Positions 5,784 to 9,432 of a stretch of DNA of 9,432 bases are shown here, one piece after another (the first letter of the stretch is position 1; each line of letters starts with the position of its first letter). Below the pieces are notes generated by a model. That model made no database searches. It saw only the letters and a program-made list of their open reading frames with translations, and had not been told where the DNA came from. The position numbers and the translations under genes are program-made. Source of the stretch: Gammaproteobacteria bacterium (GTDB lineage Bacteria; Pseudomonadota; Gammaproteobacteria; UBA6429; Thiohalophilaceae); the NCBI GenBank assembly GCA_013152045.1, contig JAADGZ010000006.1:1-9432 (forward strand), given 5' to 3'.

Positions 5784-6392
5784 ATGCTTGCGATAGGCTT
5801 AACCGGGGGCATCGGCAGCGGCAAAACAGTGGTTTCGGATCACTTTGCCAAGCTCGGCGTGCCGGTTATCGACACCGATGTGATTGCCCGCGAACTGGTT
5901 GCTCCCGGTCAACCCGCATTAGCCGAAATTACAGCCACCTTTGGCCAGGCAATCCTCACCCCGACGGGCTGCCTTGATCGTCTTGCCCTGCGCCAGCTCA
6001 TTTTTAACCAATCGGATAAACGCCGAGAGCTGGAAGACATCCTTCATCCACGTATTCGCGCCGAAGTCAGGAATCGCCTCCGCCAACTTGTCTCGTCATG
6101 GTGTATTATCGTTATACCTCTATTGCAGGAAAGTGCTCAGCAAGATCTGGTACAACGGATTCTGTTAGTCGATGCGCCCGCTGAGTTACAACTCTCCCGC
6201 ACCATGCTACGTGATAACATTGCCGCAGATGAGGTCAGAAAAATCATTGCCAGCCAGGCTTCACGCCAGTCCCGACGTGAGCTGGCTGATGATATCATTG
6301 TCAATGAAGGCTCATTGGATCAACTACTGCAGCAGGTCGAAAAAATGTATCAGTTCTACGATCAGCTTGCTAACAGTTGCCAAAGCCACTGA
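5784..6392 (+). CDS. coaE: Dephospho-CoA kinase CoaE
   Basis: CoaE catalyses the last step of coenzyme A synthesis, ATP-dependent phosphorylation of the 3'-hydroxyl of dephospho-CoA, in the cytoplasm. The 202-residue product has the usual length. The P-loop GGIGSGKT is at residues 8–15, followed by the substrate-side motif DTDVIAREL at 30–38, HPRIR at 88–92, and IPLLQES at 111–117 (usually PLLFES, so a mild change). LRDN near 142–145 and ADDIIVNEG at 168–176 belong to the lid and adenine-side regions. ATG 5784 is required to keep the P-loop strand; its ribosome site (GAGTAAGA) is weak. It lies behind pilD as in many gammaproteobacteria, but here the 237-base repeat-rich gap may separate the transcripts. 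No strong promoter is visible in the gap. Confidence 0.96.
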   Translation: MLAIGLTGGIGSGKTVVSDHFAKLGVPVIDTDVIARELVAPGQPALAEITATFGQAILTPTGCLDRLALRQLIFNQSDKRRELEDILHPRIRAEVRNRLRQLVSSWCIIVIPLLQESAQQDLVQRILLVDAPAELQLSRTMLRDNIAADEVRKIIASQASRQSRRELADDIIVNEGSLDQLLQQVEKMYQFYDQLANSCQSH

Positions 6393-6457
6393 TTTGCACG
6401 ACAATTCGCTACCCTGTCAAGCCGTATAAACTGGATAAGTAGCCTTACAAAAGACCC

Positions 6458-7225
6458 GTGGAAAATACGATTATATACGAACAGCCTCTGAATGAACGTA
6501 TGCGCACGTTCATGCGCCTGGAACATCTGTTTCAGCAGACCGAATACAATATGCGCGGGTTTTCTGTCTGGGACAGCCGCGCAACCATTGCCGGGTTAAT
6601 CGACATTCTGGAAATACTGTCGCGCGGCGATCTGAAAACTGAAATGCTCAAGGAGCTGGATCATCAACAGGCTGAACTCGCCAGTTTAAAAAACAAGCAT
6701 GGTGTCGATCACCAGCAACTTGACGACATCCTTGGCCAGTTGCATCAGGCACAGGATAAACTTCATGAACATAGCGAACAACTGGGTCAGTCCCTGCGTG
6801 AGCATGAACTACTGAGCATCTTGCGTCAGCGTAGCAGTATCACCTGCGGTTGTTGTAATTTTGATCTCCCGGCTTACCATTTCTGGCTCCAGCAGGTTCC
6901 CGAAAAACGTATGGATGTGCTGGAACAGTGGTATGAAAGTCTTACCGTTATTTCAAAACCCATCAACCTGATGCTCTCAATTCTGCGCGAAGGTGCCGAT
7001 CCCCGTCGAATTACTGCCGAACAAGGCTTCTATCAACAAAACCCGGATAGCAGTACTCCAGTGCAACTATTGCGCGTCAGTCTATCGGCAGAGGTCGCTT
7101 ATTTCCCGGAAATAAGCGCCGGTAAACACCGCTTTACCATTCGCATGCTCGAACCACAAACAAAAGGCCGACCCCTGCAGACTCAGGATGATGTGGAATT
7201 CACCCTCTGGTGTTGCGCCCTGTGA
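6458..7225 (+). CDS. zapD: Cell division protein ZapD (YacF family)
   Basis: ZapD binds the C-terminal tail of FtsZ and bundles FtsZ filaments at the division ring. The 255-residue product is close to the E. coli length of about 247. The N-terminus (…[18 protein letters not shown]) is the family signature seen as FEHPLNEKMRTWLR in E. coli. A long helical, coiled-coil-like segment spans roughly 62–122, followed by [16 protein letters not shown] (130–145), the conserved FDLPAYH core, and a beta-rich C-terminal part to WCCAL. The start is GTG at 6458: an in-frame TAG at 6440–6442 leaves no earlier start, and a later one would lose the signature. The ribosome site is weak, suggesting low expression. 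Three close cysteines at C130, C132 and C133 stand where a glycine-rich turn is usual. yacG follows 11 bases after the stop. Confidence 0.94.
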   Translation: MENTIIYEQPLNERMRTFMRLEHLFQQTEYNMRGFSVWDSRATIAGLIDILEILSRGDLKTEMLKELDHQQAELASLKNKHGVDHQQLDDILGQLHQAQDKLHEHSEQLGQSLREHELLSILRQRSSITCGCCNFDLPAYHFWLQQVPEKRMDVLEQWYESLTVISKPINLMLSILREGADPRRITAEQGFYQQNPDSSTPVQLLRVSLSAEVAYFPEISAGKHRFTIRMLEPQTKGRPLQTQDDVEFTLWCCAL

Positions 7226-7236
7226 GACAGAAAATA

Positions 7237-7431
7237 ATGAAACAAAAAATGGTAAGCTGCCCAAACTGCGACAAGGATGTCATCTGGAGCCAGGAAAATC
7301 CGTGGCGGCCTTTTTGCTGTGAACGTTGTAAGCTAATCGATCTGGGCGACTGGGCCAGTGAGACACATCGCATAAAAGGTGAAACTATTATGCCTGAAAA
7401 TTTTTCTGATATAGATAATTCTGAACAGTAA
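7237..7431 (+). CDS. yacG: DNA gyrase inhibitor / zinc-binding protein YacG
   Basis: YacG is a small zinc protein that binds the GyrB subunit and inhibits DNA gyrase; this is shown for E. coli and assumed here. From ATG 7237 the product has 64 residues, normal for the family. Zinc ligands are C8 and C11 (SCPNC) and C27 and C31 in RPFCCERC, followed by the signature [11 protein letters not shown]. The C-terminal tail is acidic. I chose ATG 7237 over an upstream GTG at 7210 because that one lies inside zapD and adds nine poorly conserved residues, while GAGACAG just upstream gives 7237 a fair ribosome site. A further ATG at 7249 is also possible. It is the last plus-strand gene and converges on the minus-strand genes with only 19 bases between stops. 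Confidence 0.93.
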   Translation: MKQKMVSCPNCDKDVIWSQENPWRPFCCERCKLIDLGDWASETHRIKGETIMPENFSDIDNSEQ

Positions 7432-7450
7432 GACCTTTAGCTATCAGGTT

Positions 7451-7933
7451 TTATTCTTTATTGGCTACGCTGAAATTAAAACGAGCACGGTAAACACCGG
7501 CCCCTGTTTTGACTTTAATCACTGCCAACCAGTCATTGCTACCCGAGCTACAAACAGGCAACGTAGCTTGCCCCTGCCAATGCCCATTCTTTTCTGCTAA
7601 CTGCACCTGATTAAAACCCATATTCATCTCGGCCATCTCAAAACGAATACTGACGGATTTAATTTCATCCTGGGAAAAACCTGTTAACAAAACCAGTACT
7701 GGGAAAGGCCGCAAATAAAAGGCTTTTTCCGGCAGGTAAAAACGTAACTGCCTGTCAGCCAGTTTAACATTGCAGGGCGTGCGTTGAGGTTTACAATCGC
7801 TAGAGGGAAAACTGATAAGCGTGGCCGCAGCCTGTTCGCTTATCTTTTTATTAAAAAGCTGCAGATATAGGCCATATAAAAAGACGCCGGCCACAACAAC
7901 AAACAAGGCCGCAAAAAATATTTTTTTCAACAC
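7451..7933 (-). CDS. Membrane-anchored hypothetical protein with Met/Cys motif
   Basis: I do not recognise a named gene. The 160-residue product starts with a short basic end and one hydrophobic helix (about residues 5–25), so it is probably an inner-membrane anchor with a periplasmic domain. The domain has C47 and C54, a methionine cluster in FEMAEMNMGFN (M100, M103, M105), then GHWQGQATLPVCSSGSNDW with C128, and ends in beta-like strands. The pattern MxMG, GxWxG, one strand, then a Trp-containing strand resembles the small beta-sandwich of FixH/YtkA-like proteins, some of which are linked to copper handling; this comparison is by eye and weak. The start is GTG at 7933 with no clear ribosome site, 15 bases after the Nudix-fusion stop, so it is probably the last gene of the argJ–Nudix transcript. 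Confidence 0.75.
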   Translation of the reverse strand: MLKKIFFAALFVVVAGVFLYGLYLQLFNKKISEQAAATLISFPSSDCKPQRTPCNVKLADRQLRFYLPEKAFYLRPFPVLVLLTGFSQDEIKSVSIRFEMAEMNMGFNQVQLAEKNGHWQGQATLPVCSSGSNDWLAVIKVKTGAGVYRARFNFSVANKE

Positions 7934-7948
7934 GGCGAAAACAAAGAC

Positions 7949-8905
7949 TCAAGGCTCCCAAAAAGCAGTAATCGCAGCGATTCCCTGGGCGCCTTTTTCC
8001 CGGGCAAGCGCAAGCAGGCTACTATCCATACCCCCAAGGGCAAACACCGGACTACGGGATTTTTCCGTCAACGCATAAAATCGATCCCAACCCAAGCTTG
8101 GCGCACCGGGGTGTGACTGTGTCGGCAACACCGGCGAAAGCATAATAAAGTCTGCATCAATTCTGTTCGCCTGCGCCAGTTCTGTTTCATTATGCACCGA
8201 TGCAGACAACCATTTATATTTTGCGATGGGACGTTTATCGCAGGCCATAAGACGTTCACTATTCAGATGCAGGCCATCCGCTTGCTGCTCTGAAAATTTA
8301 TCCACCGAGGTATTGAGCAACAGTTTTGCACCATAGGAACGACACAGCTCCAGAGCCAGTCTGACCAGCACCGCATACTCGTCGGTTTCAGCTGGATCCA
8401 CGCGTAACTGCAACAGACGAATACCTCGTGCCAACGCCGCTTGCAGGCGCAGGCTAAAGTCCGCCACATCCTTATAGCTGCCCGTTATAAGATATTCATG
8501 CGGCAGCTGCAACGCCTTGATGATAGGCTCATCTGCCTGCGGAAAAACACGGCTGTCCAGCGTAAGGGGATCAAGCCAGCACAGGGGCTGGCCTTGTCGA
8601 CCACTCGGACTCCCATCAAAACGACTAACACTCCAGACATCGAGCAACACACGCTTGTCGACATAATCATGATGAATACGAATCAGGGGTACGCTTTGCT
8701 GAATCTGAATCCCGAGTTCTTCTTTGAGCTCACGCGCAAGAGCTGTCTGCACCGACTCACCGTTTTCTAGCTTGCCGCCGGGAAACTCCCACAAGCCACC
8801 CTGATGGCTTTGTTTCGCTCGCTGACTGATCAGCAGCTTGCCTTGATTATTAAAAATTGCGCCAACCGCAACATGTACATATTCAGAAGATGACATGTCA
8901 GTCAT
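7949..8905 (-). CDS. Nudix hydrolase (MutT-like) fused to a ThiE/TenI-like domain
   Basis: The 318-residue product has two domains. Residues about 8–133 are a MutT-type Nudix hydrolase with a complete Nudix box at 44–66 (G44, E50, RELKEELGI at 58–66) and the 8-oxo-dGTPase-like segment GGLWEFPGGKLENGE. MutT removes oxidised dGTP from the nucleotide pool. Residues about 137–318 resemble thiamine-phosphate synthase/TenI barrels: LLQLRVD, ADGLHLNSERL, SASVHN, SPVLPTQSHPGAPSLGWDRF and FALGGM. The Lys expected after QxRE and the Q-x-D after the HL of the HLG-type motif of true ThiE are missing, so TMP synthase activity is unlikely. This fusion is a known gammaproteobacterial family, often annotated as mutT beside argJ. 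ATG 8905 lies 12 bases after the argJ stop with a weak ribosome site, and ATG 8896 is an alternative. Substrate use by the second domain is unknown to me. Confidence 0.9.
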   Translation of the reverse strand: MTDMSSSEYVHVAVGAIFNNQGKLLISQRAKQSHQGGLWEFPGGKLENGESVQTALARELKEELGIQIQQSVPLIRIHHDYVDKRVLLDVWSVSRFDGSPSGRQGQPLCWLDPLTLDSRVFPQADEPIIKALQLPHEYLITGSYKDVADFSLRLQAALARGIRLLQLRVDPAETDEYAVLVRLALELCRSYGAKLLLNTSVDKFSEQQADGLHLNSERLMACDKRPIAKYKWLSASVHNETELAQANRIDADFIMLSPVLPTQSHPGAPSLGWDRFYALTEKSRSPVFALGGMDSSLLALAREKGAQGIAAITAFWEP

Positions 8906-8917
8906 TTTATGAGCCCG

Positions 8918-9432
8918 TCAGGTACGATATTCCGCATTAATGCGTACATAATCATAGGAGAAATCACAGGTCCAGACATTGGCCTGCGCCTCGCCCCGCC
9001 CTAATTCCACCCGCACGTTAATTTCATCACGCTCCATCACCTGCTGACCCTGTTCTTCCGTGTAAGTTGGCGAACGTCCACCCTGTTCGACAATACAGAC
9101 TTCATCCAAATAAATTTTGACCTTACTAAGATCCAGCTTGCTCACTTGCGCACGACCAACCGCAGCCAGAATGCGTCCCCAGTTGGGATCGCTGGCAAAG
9201 AAGGCCGTTTTCACCAGAGGTGAATGAGCGATGGTATAGGCCACATCAAGACATTCTGATTTTGAAACGCCGGCCACCACCTCGATATTGATCAGCTTGG
9301 TAGCCCCTTCGCCATCACGAACCATGGCTTTGGCCAGCTCCACACAAAGCTCAGTTAGCGCCGCTGAAAACCTGTCAAACCCGGCGCTCCCCGGTTTCAG
9401 ACGCAGATCACTTTTACCCGTTGCGATGAGCA
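8918..9432 (-). CDS. argJ: Bifunctional ornithine acetyltransferase ArgJ, C-terminal part
   Basis: ArgJ moves the acetyl group from N-acetylornithine to glutamate in the cyclic arginine pathway. The frame is open to the right edge, giving the last 170 residues (the beta-chain side). Visible features are LIATGKSDLRLK at the edge, ELAKAMVRDGEGATKLI, FFASDPNWGRILAAVGRAQ, and the terminal YVRINAEYRT that ends ArgJ proteins. The autocleavage threonine lies upstream, outside the window, so whether it also has N-acetylglutamate synthase activity cannot be judged. A GTG at 9343 is internal and not the start. It probably begins the operon part seen here: argJ, then the Nudix fusion 12 bases later, then the hypothetical protein. 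secA often lies on the far side in relatives. Confidence 0.95.
   Translation of the reverse strand, partial: LIATGKSDLRLKPGSAGFDRFSAALTELCVELAKAMVRDGEGATKLINIEVVAGVSKSECLDVAYTIAHSPLVKTAFFASDPNWGRILAAVGRAQVSKLDLSKVKIYLDEVCIVEQGGRSPTYTEEQGQQVMERDEINVRVELGRGEAQANVWTCDFSYDYVRINAEYRT

Noticed and set aside
7210..7236. GTG start for yacG inside zapD
   Set aside because: It adds nine residues not seen in the family and lacks a ribosome site; ATG 7237 fits length and spacing better.
7432..7466. Bidirectional terminator between yacG and the convergent gene
   Set aside because: Only a 4-bp ACCT/AGGT stem is present before a T-rich stretch; too weak to call.
8441..8770. 109-codon plus-strand frame over the Nudix fusion
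   Set aside because: It is antisense to a well-supported two-domain gene and carries no motif.

Overview
The window looks like chromosomal DNA of a gammaproteobacterium of moderate GC content. The main support is gene order: pilA–pilB–pilC–pilD–coaE–zapD–yacG is a well-known gammaproteobacterial arrangement, and the argJ plus Nudix/ThiE-fusion pair facing it is also typical of that class. ZapD and YacG are found mostly in gamma- and betaproteobacteria. I do not try to name a genus. No tRNA, rRNA, CRISPR array, transposase or integrase was seen.

Layout. Positions 1–470 (minus strand) hold the start of a family 2 glycosyltransferase that runs off the left edge. It may be preceded by a tiny overlapping ORF (463–597) that is missing from simple ORF calls. 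Positions 598–932 are an AT-rich non-coding stretch with two small dyads and a weak pilA promoter candidate. pilA (933–1397) encodes the major-pilin-type prepilin. The 271-base pilA–pilB gap holds two hairpins, a strong sigma70-type promoter (TTGAAA, 17 bases, TATAAC) preceded by two CTGATAA direct repeats one helical turn apart, and a leader hairpin. pilB, pilC and pilD follow (1669–5546). The 237-base pilD–coaE gap is packed with repeats: a 17-bp perfect inverted repeat enclosing a CCCTCTCCC-type palindrome, a decayed second palindrome, and a GCG-phased tandem motif. coaE, zapD and yacG follow on the plus strand to 7431. The right end is convergent on the minus strand: argJ (entering from the right edge), a Nudix/ThiE-like fusion, and a membrane-anchored hypothetical protein.

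How the genes work together. PilA is the pilus subunit. PilD cleaves and N-methylates it, PilB is the extension ATPase, and PilC is the inner-membrane platform. CoaE makes coenzyme A, ZapD bundles FtsZ at the division ring, and YacG is a small zinc protein that inhibits DNA gyrase. These housekeeping genes ride behind the pilus genes. ArgJ acts in arginine synthesis and the Nudix fusion probably in nucleotide-pool cleaning. The coding content is conserved and ordinary. The less-explained material is intergenic (5553–5757, 1383–1668, 463–932), plus the Met/Cys-rich hypothetical protein at 7451–7933.
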